The notes under the pieces are model-generated. The model saw only the letters and a program-made list of their open reading frames with translations. It did not search any database and was not told where the DNA came from. The position numbers were made by a program, and so were the translations under genes. A stretch of 64,000 bases of DNA, taken from Ampullaceana balthica (Eukaryota > Mollusca > Gastropoda > Lymnaeidae). The DNA is taken from the NCBI GenBank assembly GCA_944989445.1, contig CALYLW010001399.1, positions 79,215 to 143,214 of the forward strand, given 5' to 3'. The first letter of the stretch is position 1. Each line of letters opens with the position of its first letter. Positions 23,691-36,100 of this stretch are shown here, one piece after another.

Positions 23691-24123
23691 CAATAACATG
23701 AAAAATATAAATTACTAAAATAAATAATAATAATTATTATTATTTTATTTAATTATTACTTTAATTATTATTAACGTATTATTTTACTATTATTATCATT
23801 ATTATAAATTATTATTATTATTGTTACATTTATTATTATTAATCTTGCTGTACCGCCTTTACAAACACACAATATTTGAGTTAAAGAAGGAAATGGAAAG
23901 GCAAAGGTGGTCCGTCAATCAATCCTCTATTTTACGGTAACAACCGCATTAAAACGGAGATGTGGCGAAGATATAAAATGTTGAATGTAGTCGACACGCG
24001 GATAGAGTTACAGCTGAAACTGATACATATGTCAGTGGGTAAAACGAAATTGCTGTAACACATAAAACTTCATTATATTGATATATTTTCGTGTGTATGT
24101 TATGTAGAGATATAAAGAAAAGG
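23691..24123. other. AT-rich (TTA/ATT) tract and flank
   Basis: An impure ATT/AAT-rich stretch at 23715-23840, then unremarkable sequence. Confidence 0.5.
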
Positions 24124-24307
24124 CAGCGGCGTCACTAGGGGGTCGCTAGGGGTGTGGACCGCACCGGGTGACACCATCACAATGGTTGACACCAAAGCGT
24201 AACATTCTGTTGGTTTCTTTTATTTGACTCTGGCAGACTCGGAGGAGGTCTATGGGTAAATCGCAAGTGGTTGACACCATGAGCTACTGCATTAGGTGAC
24301 GCATCTG
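24124..24307. mobile_element. 184-bp zf-MYM-hAT-type MITE
   Basis: Begins CAGCGGCGTCACTAGGGGG and ends CATTAGGTGACGCATCTG, inverted over GCGTCAC. Contains GACCGCACCGGGTGACACCA and a second GTTGACACCA. Flanking 8-mers AGAAAAGG and ACAAAAGA agree at six of eight positions. Confidence 0.6.
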
Positions 24308-24965
24308 ACAAAAGATACGATAGGAGCGATCAAACATTAATAAATAATTTTAATTCAGATATTTTTTTTATATGTGGCTCCAAATGCACTTAATAAATAA
24401 TTCAAGGTCAAAAGAATTAGTTTTAATATCCCTACTGTCTATATATATAGTCCTATAGCACAGATCAATTCGGGGGCAATATTTTATTATCAGAAATAAT
24501 ACAAAACAATTTAAAATTTTATTTGGAAGTATTATTTGCTAGCTATAATTTGCTTCCACTGTCTAGAAGGAAAAAAAAAGGGGGGGGGGAGTGGGGGTGG
24601 TCATAAAGTTAGTGGTTTATGTGCCAAGGGGAGAAAACAAAGGGCAGGTGCGGGTTTTGTATATAAAGCTTGATGAGTGTTGAAATGCCCTCTGGCGTGG
24701 GATTATGGAACCTGCTGCACACGTTTTAAACTTTAAATGGCGTTGACAGGGTCAAAGAAGTTATATTTACCACACAAACACACATAAACACAAACATACC
24801 CAAGCACTCACACACACACACACACATAATAATTGAGAATGAAAGAAAGGGATGTTTTCAATATTTTAGGTTTAGTAAATAAAGTTAGATTTTGTATTAA
24901 GTATCTTGTGACATCTAATGTATACGTGTATGTATAGCCAAAAAATTAATTTCAAATGATATAAA
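24308..24965. other. No recognised feature; short (CA)n
   Basis: A pure (CA)n of about 20 bp sits near 24808-24828 and a G-rich run at 24580-24600. No gene recognised. Confidence 0.4.
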
Positions 24966-25352
24966 AACAATACAAGACAAGACAATACAAGACAATACAA
25001 TACAAGACAATACAAGACAATACAATACAAGACAATACAATACAAGACAATACAATACAAGACAATACAATACAAGACAATACAATACAATGCAAGACAA
25101 TACAATACAAGACAAGACAATACAATACAAGACAATACAAGACAATACAAGACAAGACAATACAATACAAGACAATACAATACAAGACAATACAATACAA
25201 GACAAGACAATACAAGACAATACAAGACAATACAATACAATACAATACAAGACAATACAAGACAATACAATACAATACAAGACAATACAAGACAATACAA
25301 TACAAGACAATACAATACAAGACAATACAATACAAGACAATACAATACAATT
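24966..25352. repeat. Pentanucleotide array (TACAA/GACAA)n
   Basis: About 77 pentamers, each TACAA or GACAA, in an irregular binary order. Period five leaves all three minus-strand frames open (LYCIV-type pentapeptides), so three overlapping 138-157 codon frames here are artefacts. Confidence 0.97.
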
Positions 25353-25477
25353 CAACAAGGGTCGCCATTTATTGTCCTCAATTTAGGAGAGGGATTAATT
25401 GTTGACCACAAGGTATAATACCTCAGGGGCAGGAGGAGATTTAGATTAAGATCACTGTCATTCGGGGTGTGACCACA
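25353..25477. other. No recognised feature
   Basis: Short interval. Nothing recognised. Confidence 0.4.
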
Positions 25478-25600
25478 GGGGCCGTCCATAAAATGACGTC
25501 ACGCAATTTTTGCCCATTTTTCACCTCCTCCCCCTCATCACACGTCATCACAAAAAGTTATTTTTAATCTTTGACGATAACAATGAAGCCTGATCCGTAT
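25478..25600. mobile_element. Partial Harbinger-like MITE (subfamily 2), left end
   Basis: GGGGCCGTCCATAAAATGAC, then GTCACGCAATTTTTGCCCA and CACACGTCATCACAAAAAG. The other end is missing. Confidence 0.7.
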
Positions 25601-26060
25601 TTTGGCTTTTGATCACGCTACCGCTTCAATATGAATATGGGAATATTTGTTTATTCATACTACATTCACTTTTGACGTGGGTGTAAATATCAGCCATAGG
25701 ATCGTAGACACGTTCAAATGACATTGTCCAAAAATAAATTAAGTGAACGTGACACTATTTTATTGGACAAAATTTCTGTAATGTGTATCCGTATATATGT
25801 ATGCTATAAAAAAGTGTTAGTGGAATTCCCGATATTCAGTTCACCTTTTCGACTACCCGTGTTATTTGTTTTGTGTAAATAATCTGGTATTTTAAAAAAT
25901 CAAACCATTGCTTTTGAACATTTTAATTGAATGTTCTATTTTTTTTAAAAGATAAATTTAAGTATTTTTAAAAAAATATTTCAGATTAAAATTAAATTAT
26001 GATTTTGGATCCACTTAAACTGTCCTACTTTAATCCAAAAATTCATGTCTTATGCTTTTT
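25601..26060. other. No recognised feature
   Basis: AT-rich; no gene, tandem repeat or transposon end recognised. Confidence 0.4.
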
Positions 26061-26082
26061 GTGCGTGTGTGTGTGTGCGCGC

Positions 26083-26155
<73 letters not shown>

Positions 26156-26178
26156 TGTGTGTGTGAGTGTGTGTTTGT
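26061..26178. repeat. (GT)n microsatellite
   Basis: About 118 bp of GT with a GCGCGCGC interruption near 26076-26085, a potential Z-DNA sequence. Confidence 0.95.
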
Positions 26179-26696
26179 TATAAATGGTGTTGTTTTTTTC
26201 TTTAAATGAGAAATCCCACCTGTGGGACTACATAGCTATAGAAACTAATCGTCATGAAATGGTACGGAAGTAGTGAAGGCAATTTATAAAAACATAACAA
26301 AACAAACTTAAACATAAGCCAAGACCAAGATAAAAGATTATCCAGTGGGGCATTGCTGTGTAGGTAAGCTGTGTTAATCGAAATGGGTCGATCGTGCTCC
26401 AGGCAAAATACATTCTGAAAAGGAAGGGCAAGGGACAAGAAGAAAACCGCCGCGTGTGGAAATTATATTTAAATTTATAATGGGAGGAAAAGTGTTCGCT
26501 TCACCGTTCCGGTCGTGGGAGAATTATGAGATCAAAAAAAAATTGAGAAGGGACGTACGCTTAACATTAGCTGGACTTCAGAAAACGTTTCACCAGTTGT
26601 TAATTAAACCTCGCTATTGATAAACAAGGGTTGAACGTCGTCTTTAAGATGAACACTCAATGCTGCGAGTAGTGCAGTGTGATCCATTATTCTTGG
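26179..26696. other. No recognised feature
   Basis: No coding homology or transposon end recognised. Confidence 0.4.
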
Positions 26697-26704
26697 TTCG
26701 TCAC

Positions 26705-26892
26705 CAGGCCCGGATTTCTGCCTAGACCTACAAGGCCCTTTCCTATGGCCCCAGCCAGCTTAGGGGCCCATGTGGTGGAATCTTCACATAAGCTCGAAAG
26801 CCTAGCTTGCATTATCAAAAAGCTTCAAGATGTTTGGAGGGCCCCAAAATGCGAAGTGCCTAGGGGCCCTGGGTCTCTTAAGTCCGGGGCTG
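26705..26892. mobile_element. 188-bp hAT MITE (GGCCC family)
   Basis: Begins CAGGCCCGGATTTCTGCC and ends TTAAGTCCGGGGCTG. Flanked by TTCGTCAC (26697-26704) and ATCGTCAC (26893-26900), seven of eight matching. Interior GGGGCCC words. Related fragments are at 47712-47790 and 53700-53756. Confidence 0.8.
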
Positions 26893-27216
26893 ATCGTCAC
26901 CAGTAACGGTCCATATTGATCACTGATCACTATAATTTATATACGTGTTTATTACTCTTATTTCATATATGAAATTTTATGACAATGCTATAAACTATAA
27001 TAAAAGTAATAAGTCCGCTTTTAATGTCATCGATAATGTCTGAGGCGCCATGTGAGGCGTTTGCGTATGATCAGAATTTACATGAAGGGCCCAAGTTCAT
27101 TGTCTTTAAAGTAATGTTGTGGAAACATTAAAGCTCATGAAAAAAAATTATGAATCTTTCGTTTCTTTCTTTTTTTTAATGTCTTTTTGTTTTATAAAAA
27201 ATATTAAGGTAATATT
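26893..27216. other. No recognised feature
   Basis: Nothing recognised. Confidence 0.4.
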
Positions 27217-27224
27217 AACAAGAT

Positions 27225-27411
27225 CAGTGCTTCTCAAACTTTTTAGTATTGCGGACCAGCAGGAATTGTTTCCATTGCACCAGGGACCGGTGCACTATTT
27301 TCCCTGCACTGACAATTTTTTCTGTCCTTTTTTTTTAGAACAGCTGCGGACCGGCAGCGGATGGCCCACGGACCGGCACCGGTCCGCGGATCACCACTTT
27401 GAGAAGCACTG
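27225..27411. mobile_element. 187-bp hAT MITE
   Basis: Begins CAGTGCTTCTCAAACTTTTT and ends ACTTTGAGAAGCACTG, a 14-bp TIR. TSD AACAAGAT (27217-27224) and AACTAGAT (27412-27419), seven of eight. GGACCGG/CCGGTCC words make a strong internal hairpin near 27345-27390. Confidence 0.85.
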
Positions 27412-27769
27412 AACTAGATAATTTAGATTGTTTCATTTTATTCGTAAAAAATTATGAAGTCCAGGGCTTTGAAAACGACATTTTGGGGGGGTTAGAGAGA
27501 GCGCTTAATATTTAAAGATTTTTTTAATCGATGTAACTTATGGCCATGCCATCTTATTAACAAGGAATAAGAAATAAATTAACTTTATTTTATCCAGCGA
27601 GATAAATATGAAAGCTTGGAATCGTAGTGGCAACACTGTTAAAAAATCATGGCTCGTAGGGGTGGGGGGGGGCAACAACGGTGGGAGAAAGGTGGGGCAA
27701 CAGCTGGTGGCATAGTGAGTGGGTCAATACAGCTGTAGAAATGTGGGGCATCATAGTTGGTATAGGGCA
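27412..27769. other. No recognised feature
   Basis: Flank of the next array; the last 100 bp contain degenerate array-like words. Confidence 0.4.
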
Positions 27770-30662
27770 TAGGGCAATGAAGACATGGTAGATGGTAACG
27801 GAAATATAGTTGGTAGATGGTAAGCATGGAGACATAGTTGGTAGAGGGCAATGAAGACATAGCTGGTAGATGGTAATGGAGACATACTGTCTGGTAGATG
27901 GTAATGGAGACATACATGTATTTGGTAGATGGTAATGGAGACATAGCTGGTAGATGGTAATGGAGACATACTGTATTTGGTAGATGGTAATGGAGACATA
28001 TGCTGGTAGATGGTAATGGAGACATAGTGTAGGGTATGAGATGGTAGAGGGTGGAGACATAGTTGGTAGATGGGTAATGGAGACATAGTTGGTAGATGGT
28101 AATGGAGACATAGCTGGTAGATGGTAATGGAGACATAGCTGGTAGATGGTAATGGAGACATAGCTGGTAGATGGTAATGGAGACATAGCTGGTAGATGGT
28201 AATGGAGACATAGGTAGTAGAGGGTGATGGAGACATAGGTAGTAGAGGGTGATGGAGACATAGTTGGTAGATGGTAATGGAGACATAGCTGGTAGATGGT
28301 AATGGAGACATAGTTGGTAGATGGTAATGGAGACATAGCTGGTAGATGGTAATGGAGACATAGGTAGTAGAGGGTGATTGAGACATAGGTAGTAGAGGGT
28401 AATGGAGACATAGCTGGTAGATGGTAATGGAGACATAGTTGGTAGAGGGTAATGGAGACATAGTTGGTAGAGGGTAATGGAGACATAGCTGGTAGATGGT
28501 AATGGAGACATAGTTGGTAGATGGTAATGGAGACATACATGTATTTGGTAGTTGGTAATGGAGACGTACATGTATTTGGTAGAGGGTAATGGAGACATAC
28601 ATGTATTTGGTAGATGGTAATGGAGACATACATGTATTTGGTAGATGGTAATGGAGACATACATGTATTTGGTAGATGGTAATGGAGACATACATGTATT
28701 TGGTAGATGGTAATGGAGACATAGGTAGTAGAGGTTGATTGAGACAGTTGGTAGAGGGTAATGAAGACATACATGTATTTGGTAGATGGTAATGAAGACA
28801 TAGCTGGTAGATTGTAATGGAGACATAGGTAGTAGAGGTTGATTGAGACATAGTTGGTAGAGGGCAATGAAGACATACATGTATTTGGTAGATGGTAATG
28901 GAGACATACATGTATTTGGTAGATGGTAATGAAGACATACATGTATTTGGTAGATTGTAATGGAGACATACATGTATTTGGTAGATGGTAATGAAGACAT
29001 ACATGTATTTGGTAGATGGTAATGGAGACATAGCTGGTAGATGGTAATGGAGACATAGGTAGTAGAGGGTGATTGAGACATAGTTGGTAGAGGGCAATGA
29101 AGACATACATGTATTTGGTAGATGGTAATGGAGACATAGCTGGTAGATGGTAATGGAGACATAGGTAGTAGAGGGTGATTGAGACATAGTTGGTAGAGGG
29201 CAATGAAGACATACATGTATTTGGTAGATGGTAATGGAGACATACATGTATTTGGTAGATGGTAATGGAGACATAGCTGGTAGATGGTAATGGAGACATA
29301 GGTAGTAGAGGGTGATTGAGACATAGTTGGTAGAGGGCAATGAAGACATACATGTATTTGGTAGATGGTAATGGAGACATAGGTAGTAGAGGGTGATTGA
29401 GACATAGTTAGTAGATGGTAATGGAGACATACATGTATTTGGTAGATGGTAATGGAGACATAGCTGGTAGATGGTAATGGAGACATAGGTAGTAGAGGGT
29501 GATTGAGACATAGTTGGTAGAGGGCAATGAAGACATACATGTATTTGGTAGATGGTAATGGAGACATAGGTAGTAGAGGGTGATTGAGACATAGTTGGTA
29601 GAGGGCAATGAAGACATACATGTATTTGGTAGATGGTAATGGAGACATAGGTAGTAGAGGGTGATTGAGACATAGTTGGTAGATGGTAATGGAGACATAC
29701 ATGTATTTGGTAGATGGTAATGGAGACATAGTTGGTAGATGGTAATGGAGACATAGGTAGTAGAGGGTGATGGAGACATAGTTGGTAGAGGGCAATGAAG
29801 ACATACATGTATTTGGTAGATGGTAATGGAGACATAGCTGGTAGATGGTAATGGAGACATAGGTAGTAGAGGGTGATGGAGACATAGTTGGTAGAGGGTA
29901 ATGAAGACATACATGTATTTGGTAGATGGTAATGGAGACATAGCTGGTAAATGGTAATGGAGACATAGGTAGTAGAGGGTGATTGAGACATAGTTGGTAG
30001 AGGGCAATGAAGACATACATGTATTTGGTAGATGGTAATGGAGACATAGCTGGTAGATGGTAATGGAGACATAGGTAGTAGAGGGTGATGGAGACATAGT
30101 TGGTAGAGGGTAATGAAGACATACATGTATTTGGTAGATGGTAATGGAGACATAGCTGGTAGATGGTAATGGAGACATAGGTAGTAGAGGGTGATTGAGA
30201 CATAGTTGGTAGAGGGCAATGAAGACATACATGTATTTGGTAGATGGTAATGGAGACATAGCTGGTAGATGGTAATGGAGACATAGGTAGTAGAGGGTGA
30301 TTGAGACATAGTTGGTAGAGGGCAATGAAGACATACATGTATTTGGTAGATGGTAATGGAGACATAGCTGGTAGATGGTAATGGAGACATAGGTAGTAGA
30401 GGGTGATTGAGACATAGTTGGTAGAGGGCAATGAAGACATACATGTATTTGGTAGATGGTAATGGAGACATAGCTGGTAAATGGTAATGGAGACATAGGT
30501 AGTAGAGGGTGATTGAGACATAGTTGGTAGAGGGCAATGAAGACATACATGTATTTGGTAGATGGTAATGGAGACATAGCTGGTAGATGGTAATGGAGAC
30601 ATAGGTAGTAGAGGGTGATTGAGACATAGTTGATAGAGGGTAATGGAGACATAGTTGGTAGA
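27770..30662. repeat. ~25-bp minisatellite with 106-bp higher-order repeat
   Basis: About 2.9 kb of GGTAGATGGTAATGGAGACA-type units. In the right third the order is fixed: three ~25-bp variants and one ~31-bp variant containing ACATACATGTATTTGG form a 106-bp block. That marker recurs at 29801, 29907, 30013, 30119, 30225, 30331, 30437 and 30543, every 106 bp. The left part is less regular. A period of 106 (one more than a multiple of three) rotates the frame, so minus-strand frames of 419-987 codons are artefacts, not proteins. Confidence 0.97.
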
Positions 30663-31100
30663 CTCAAGGGACGGATGTGGGGAGAAATAGACTATCGTTT
30701 ATAAATTAAAAAGTACAAATACTTATCTTTCTTTGTTCTGTACTTTTAAAAACATTAATTTAAACAATATTGAAATGGAAGCAGTATAGTTTAATAAGCC
30801 TCACTTTAGCTCCGGTCAAAAATATAAATAATTTTTTTTTAAAGAAACAAACCAACCAACCAACAGACAAACTTGTCAGAGCTCCGCTTGAAATCTGTTT
30901 CAAGTTATTGGCCAGGATTTTCCCCACTTCACATTTTTCCACAGAGCTCCACACAATATCTTCTTGCTAAATACACCCCCCACACACACATACACGCACA
31001 ACCCTACCACAGTGCGTACACATTTTATTTTATATGTATTAATAACCATTAAATAATTGTGTTATTCCTCATTCACCATTATACGGGTGCACTTAAACTT
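30663..31100. other. No recognised feature
   Basis: AT-rich; a short (ACCA)n near 30850-30863. Nothing else recognised. Confidence 0.4.
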
Positions 31101-31104
31101 AAAC

Positions 31105-31512
31105 GCCAGCACAACATTGCTACATACATGTAAAACGCCAGCACAACATTGCTACATACATGTAAAATTCCAGCAGAACATTGCTACATACATGTAAAAC
31201 GCCAGCACAACATTGCTACTACATACATGTAAAACGCCAGCACAAAATTGCTACATACATGTAAAACGCCAGCACAACATTGCTACATACATGTAAAACG
31301 CCAGCAATGACATGTAAAACGCCAGCACAACATTGCTACATGCATGTAAAACGCCAGCACAACATTGCTACATGCATGTAAAACGCCAGCACAACATTGC
31401 TACATACTTGTAAAACGCCAGCACAATATTGCTACATGCATGCATGTAAAATCGCCAGCACAACATTGCTACATACATGTAAAACGCCAGCACATTGCTA
31501 CATACACGTATG
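31105..31512. repeat. Minisatellite, ~32-bp unit, about 13 copies
   Basis: Units of CGCCAGCACAACATTGCTAC plus ATACATGTAAAA, with a few truncated or expanded copies (extra TAC near 31218, short unit near 31300). Confidence 0.95.
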
Positions 31513-31858
31513 TATACACGCACTTCATTGACAATAGTAATAACTCGGCACCATGTTTCAGTAATAAGTACCACATTTGAACACCCGAAAGCCCAGTCGC
31601 GTGCCAGTTCTGTAGTCAATCAATCAAAGTTCAGATTTAGTACAGGCGGCCCTTGATGAGCATATTTCTAGATACACCTTTGAATGACGTATGGCTTATG
31701 GAGGCTCAACCTTGACAGATAAGGATATCTCCAATGCCGGTTCAAGCCGTGAACCTGTGGATCTATCTAATCTGTGACGGGACATATACAAACTCTCGTC
31801 ACTGTAGATGGACGGAAGAGAGCATGTCCAAGGCCAACAGGGGTGTAGAATTGTAGAT

Positions 31859-31913
<55 letters not shown>

Positions 31914-32136
31914 TTCCCATTGTATACTCTCACTTCCCATTGTATACCCTCACTTCCCATTGTTACACTATCACTTCACATTGTATACTTTCATTTCTCA
32001 TTGAAAACGTTGACGGTGTGCCGCTTGCTTGACAACCTTTGTCTGATTACACTACGGATGGCTGGTGTAACAAGATATGACACGTTAACGTGATACAGGC
32101 AGACATCTAGGTTATCATCACATCGTATACATATTT
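31513..32136. other. Non-coding with (TA)n and a short ~20-bp tandem repeat
   Basis: (TA)n at about 31859-31910, followed by five imperfect copies of CACTTCCCATTGTATACTCT at 31911-32001. No gene recognised. Confidence 0.6.
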
Positions 32137-32561
32137 GTGTACGTCAGTGGCGTAGCGAGGGGGGGGGCAGGGGGGGACATATGTCCCCGGGCGCCACGTT
32201 ATGGGGCGCCAAAATGAGTATTTAAACTCATTATTTAATTGTGTTTTGATGTAAACTAATGTATCCCAAATACGTTTGCAAGTTTGAATTTTGGAGCTCC
32301 GAAAATGTATTCATTATAAATCAGTTGGCAAGCATGATTTTGGCGCCCCCATTGAGCGTTAAGGGGCGCCATTCTACTCATAAATAAATGACACACCCAC
32401 AATGCAGGATTGCTGATGGCGATTTAAAAAAAAACTTGGAGAGACTGGGAGTGAGAGTAGGGGAGCAGTAAGAGACAAATGCGATTCTATTAATAGAACA
32501 GACAGAGACGACACTAAAAGCAACCAAAATGACCAAGACAAGAAAAAGGAGTGGCTTAAAG

Positions 32562-33894
32562 CAGTAGTTCTCAACCTGTGGTCCGTGGACCACTAGTTGT
32601 CCGCGAAGATGTGCCTGGTGGTCCGCAAGCAATTCATGAAATTTATGCACTGTATGATTTATCGAGGAAGACTAACGAGTAAAAGAATAAACGCTGACTT
32701 AAAATATATTTTTGATCTGGCCTAAATAGTTTTTAAATTTTATCAAGGCTCGTCTATTAAATATTCATTTCTTTGCTTTCTTATGTTCGAATATGAATCT
32801 TGAACATTAACAGTTACTGATGTATACTGAAATTCACTGGTTATCAGACTGTTTGAATTACGTGATGACGTAAGAGAGTTTCTTGTAGAAAAAACTCAAA
32901 GCTTGTTGATCATTTGAACAATAGCTTATGGGTGGCTGTTCTGGCTTATTTGGCTGAAACTTTTGAAGATCTCAATAAACTTAATTCAACTCGGCAAGGA
33001 AAACAGACACATTATATTACTCTCAGTGACAAAGTGTCTGCTTTTACGAAAAAGCTGATCTTTGTAAAAGAAGATTATTTCAAGGTAACTTTGAGATGTT
33101 TGATCAATTATACGAAATCACCGAGAAACCAAAAAATGTTGAAATAAATAAACAACTGTTGACAAATTTAATTTCTAGTGATATTCGATCAATGCAGGGC
33201 CAATTTTAATTCTACTTTGGTGATTTTTAACGTTCAGTGGTTTTTCGTGGGTTTCCAGTCCTAATCTCGCACACATTGTCTAATAAAATAAAATTACCAA
33301 CATCGTAATTAAACCAGTTCATTGAACTGACTAGCGATACCACTTTGATTATGTTGCATCAGAAAGGGAGCTTAATGAAATTTTGGAGTACTCCGAACTG
33401 TCTCAGATAGCTTTTAAAATACTTTTACCCTTTGCAACTTTATGAAAGTGGATTTTCTGCATTGCTTACAATAAAAACAAAGCATCGTTCGTACTAAATA
33501 AACTAATATAGCAGTCTTTTTAATACAAAATTATTGTTTATGACTTAAAGTTTTTTTTATATAGTTAGCAAGTCGTAGAATTAAATAAGAAGACTATGAG
33601 ACTAATATAAATGACATTTGTTCTTCACAAAAGAAAGCCATTACAATACTGTTTTTGGATCACGCAAAATGTAGCATATTAGTATAATTTTACTAACTAA
33701 CATGTATACTACTTATAGCTAACAATAATCTTCTGTATAGAAGGGGCGTGTGCAACAGATAAGATATACACTATACACAGTATAATTATATTTAACTTTC
33801 CAGCTCGGCAGTAGCACAATTTTTAGTAGTGGTCCGTAGCTAAGACACACATTTTTCAAGTGGTCCTTGAATCTCAAAAGGTTGAGAATCACTG
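32562..33894 (+). mobile_element. hAT (SCAND3/ZBED-type) nested in the 32.1 kb hAT
   Basis: Begins CAGTAGTTCTCAACCTGTGG and ends AAAAGGTTGAGAATCACTG. TSD GCTTAAAG (32554-32561) and GCTTACAG (33895-33902), seven of eight. It interrupts the outer transposase upstream of its surviving frame. Confidence 0.88.
32900..33525 (+). pseudogene. hAT transposase C-terminal remnant
   Basis: The frame at 32914-33147 reads NSLWVAVLAYLAETFEDLNK and NSTRQGKQTHYITLSDKVSA, the pre-C-terminal segment of SCAND3/ZBED-type hAT transposases. Homology continues with stops as KFWSTPNCL and as a decayed PLQLYESGFSALLTIKTKHR, which is the hAT dimerisation region whose catalytic Glu (in CExGFS of relatives) is retained as ESGFS. 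The N-terminal half is missing; inactive. Confidence 0.75.
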
Positions 33895-34029
33895 GCTTAC
33901 AGAACGTCTCTCCTCTCAAGGGATTGTGTGGGTATGTCAAAGCAAGTTGGATTCCTTTTATATGAAACATCACACCGCCTCTCTTTCCTGTCTCTCTGTG
34001 ATCAAACTTGATCAGTATGATCCATTGCT

Positions 34030-35863
34030 AGAAAAGCACTTACAAGATTCCCGAGAAAATCCAGGTTCAGTATCTTATTTATACAGGAAATCCAAAATGA
34101 ATTTATCCACCTACTTTCATCGACTGTAAGGAATCAGATGTTGAGTGAAATCAGAAAAAACAAGTACTACGGTACGTTACTTGACCCAACACCCGATCTA
34201 AGACACCGGGAACAGCTTTCTCAAGTCATCAGATTTGTGGATGTGGATTTTCAAACTAAAAAAGAAACCATCAAAGAATCATTTTTAGGTTGTATCCAGA
34301 TACATTCCAAAGACGCAGCAAGCATTGAAAGAGTTATCGTGGAGAAACTAGAATCTAATAACATACCTCTAGCCGACCATCGGTCACAATGTTATGACGA
34401 TGCTGCTGTAATGACAGGGCATATATCCGGCCTTCAACACCGAATATGTGTCAGAAATCACAGAGCATTGTTCATCAACTGTGATAACCACAGCTTAAAC
34501 TTACCAAGAGTACACTCAGCTAAACAGGATCCAGTTGTTATCACGTTTTTGGAACAGTTGAAAGTATATATTTTTGTTTTCTCTCGTTCAACAACTCGTT
34601 TGGAAGAATTAAAAAGAGTTGTGCCAATCACAATGAAGAGGAAGTGTCTGAAACACGTTGGAGTGCACAATCAGAAGCTATTAAAGCAATTTATGAAGGA
34701 CTAGATTTCACTAGAGGAACTGGTAGAGCTGTTAGAAAAATTCTCAAAACGTACAAATATGACGCCTGACACCAGAAGTGATGCAGAAACTTTGCTGTAA
34801 GGTATATTAAACTTTAAATTTCTAGTTTTGTTAAATTTCTGGAACATCATACTTGGGAAAATTGATCGTGTCTAGAAACGGTTGCAGAATCCTACTGTGA
34901 ACTTCAAGGAAGCAGCATCTGATTTTGAATCGCTTGAGAAAGAAATTGTCAACATTCGTGATAATTTGAGCCAGGTTGCGGTAGATAATGGAAAGGAAGA
35001 TGCACAACTTGGGGAATCGATGTTGACAGAAGAATTAGACAACATCGGAGGATGCCTGGAGAATTAACAAGAGATGCAGGACTTTCTGCAGAAGAATTGC
35101 ACGTGATATGAACATCGTAACTGATAGACTCCAACAGGAGATACCAATACGGTTTATACGTCTAAAAAATCTAAACAACAAATTTGGATTTTTACAAGAC
35201 GTCAAAACTCTTCTTGCTGAGACAAAAGTCGATACACTTCGTTAAAATTGCTTAGATTTTGCTAATTTATACGACACTGACGTCAATGGTCACGAATTGT
35301 GCACAGAAATCAGAGACTGAAAAATGCTTCTCAGTACCCGGACTGAAGTTCTATCGGAAAATCCTTTGGATGTTCTTGGTTTTATTGTTTCATATGGAGA
35401 TGACGTATTTCCGAGTCAAGCGCATTTCACTTCACATCAGAGCCGTCTTTACATTAGTTTGGACCCCCGGGCAAAGAAATAGTGTTGGCCCCCTTCCCCG
35501 CAGGAATAAAAAATAAATATACATAATATATATAAATAAACATATTCCCATGGGGCCCCTATGCTCGTGGGCCCCCGGGCAAATGCCCAACGGTCAGGCG
35601 TTAAGACGGCCCTGCTTCAAATACTTCTAACAATTGCTGTTTCAACTGAAAGCTGTGAGTGGTCCTTCAGCAAACTGAAGCTTATTTTGTCTTATTTACG
35701 TGCTTCAATTGGAAAAGATAGTCCCAGTGATCTTGCACTCCTTAGCATCGAAAAAGAAACACTACTTGAGAATATTAATTTTGACAACGTGATTGACGAG
35801 TTTGCGACAATCAAATTAAATCAAGGAGAATCAATTTTTAGTAGACTATGTCTAATCGTATAA
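34030..35863 (+). pseudogene. zf-MYM1-like hAT transposase, broken
   Basis: Fragments in order: DQYDPLLEKHL and a following SYLYRKSKMN (34000-34110); a 188-codon frame (34138-34704) with KYYGTLLDPTPDLRHREQLS, QCYDDAAVMTGHISGLQHRI and NCDNHSLNL, the conserved DxTPD, YDxA and CxxH regions; 34882-35067 and 35090-35430 in other frames, ending NPLDVLGFIVSYGDDVFPS; then, after a MITE, LLQILLTIAVSTESCEWSFS and the rest of the C-terminal dimerisation domain (35600-35863). Relatives have SxERSFS; here CEWSFS keeps the Glu. Several frameshifts and stops plus two insertions: inactive. Confidence 0.85.
35438..35614. mobile_element. 177-bp hAT MITE nested in the transposase
   Basis: Begins CAGAGCCGTCTTTACATTAG and ends GGCGTTAAGACGGCCCTG. 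TSD CTTCACAT (35430-35437) and CTTCAAAT (35615-35622), seven of eight. GGGCCCCCGGGCAAATG-type words at both sides. It separates the hAT C-terminal domain from the rest of the protein. Confidence 0.88.
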
Positions 35864-36100
35864 TTAGTAGAGTAGTTTTGTTTTCAAATAAATTGTTTAC
35901 AATCGTATAGAGAATTATTAGTCTGTATTCTATTTCATTGAAATACCAGAAGCTTCGAAAATGAACTATATAAACCGTAAAATTTCAAATTTTTCTTAGG
36001 GGCTTAATGAGCCCCGAGAACCTTTCGGTCTGACAAGGGGCGCCGATTTTGTGTCATGTCCCCGGGCGCACATGACCCTAGCTACGCCACTGGTGTACGT

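Larger units (their letters stand above)
32145..36092 (+). mobile_element. Complete zf-MYM-type hAT with perfect TSD, twice invaded
   Basis: Begins CAGTGGCGTAGCGAGG and ends CCTAGCTACGCCACTG, with TSD GTGTACGT at 32137-32144 and 36093-36100. Immediately inside the left end is a G-rich run and the GTCCCCGGGCGCCAC block; the right end mirrors it as GTCCCCGGGCGCACATGAC. Length is 3948 bp, of which about 1.3 kb (32562-33894) and 0.18 kb (35438-35614) are later insertions. Plus-strand transposase remnant at 34.0-35.9 kb. Confidence 0.92.

Noticed and set aside
22898..23701. Repeat proteins on both strands
   Set aside because: The 36-bp unit is a multiple of three and lacks stops; no start context or homology supports coding.
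24872..25386. Overlapping 138-157 codon frames
   Set aside because: Produced by the pentanucleotide array; all three minus frames are open.
27639..30667. Minus-strand open frames of up to 987 codons
   Set aside because: They lie entirely in a minisatellite with a 106-bp period, which rotates through frames; three frames are open at once and the product is a simple repeat.
31105..31512. CRISPR-like array
   Set aside because: Units are contiguous minisatellite copies without unique spacers, in a eukaryotic context.
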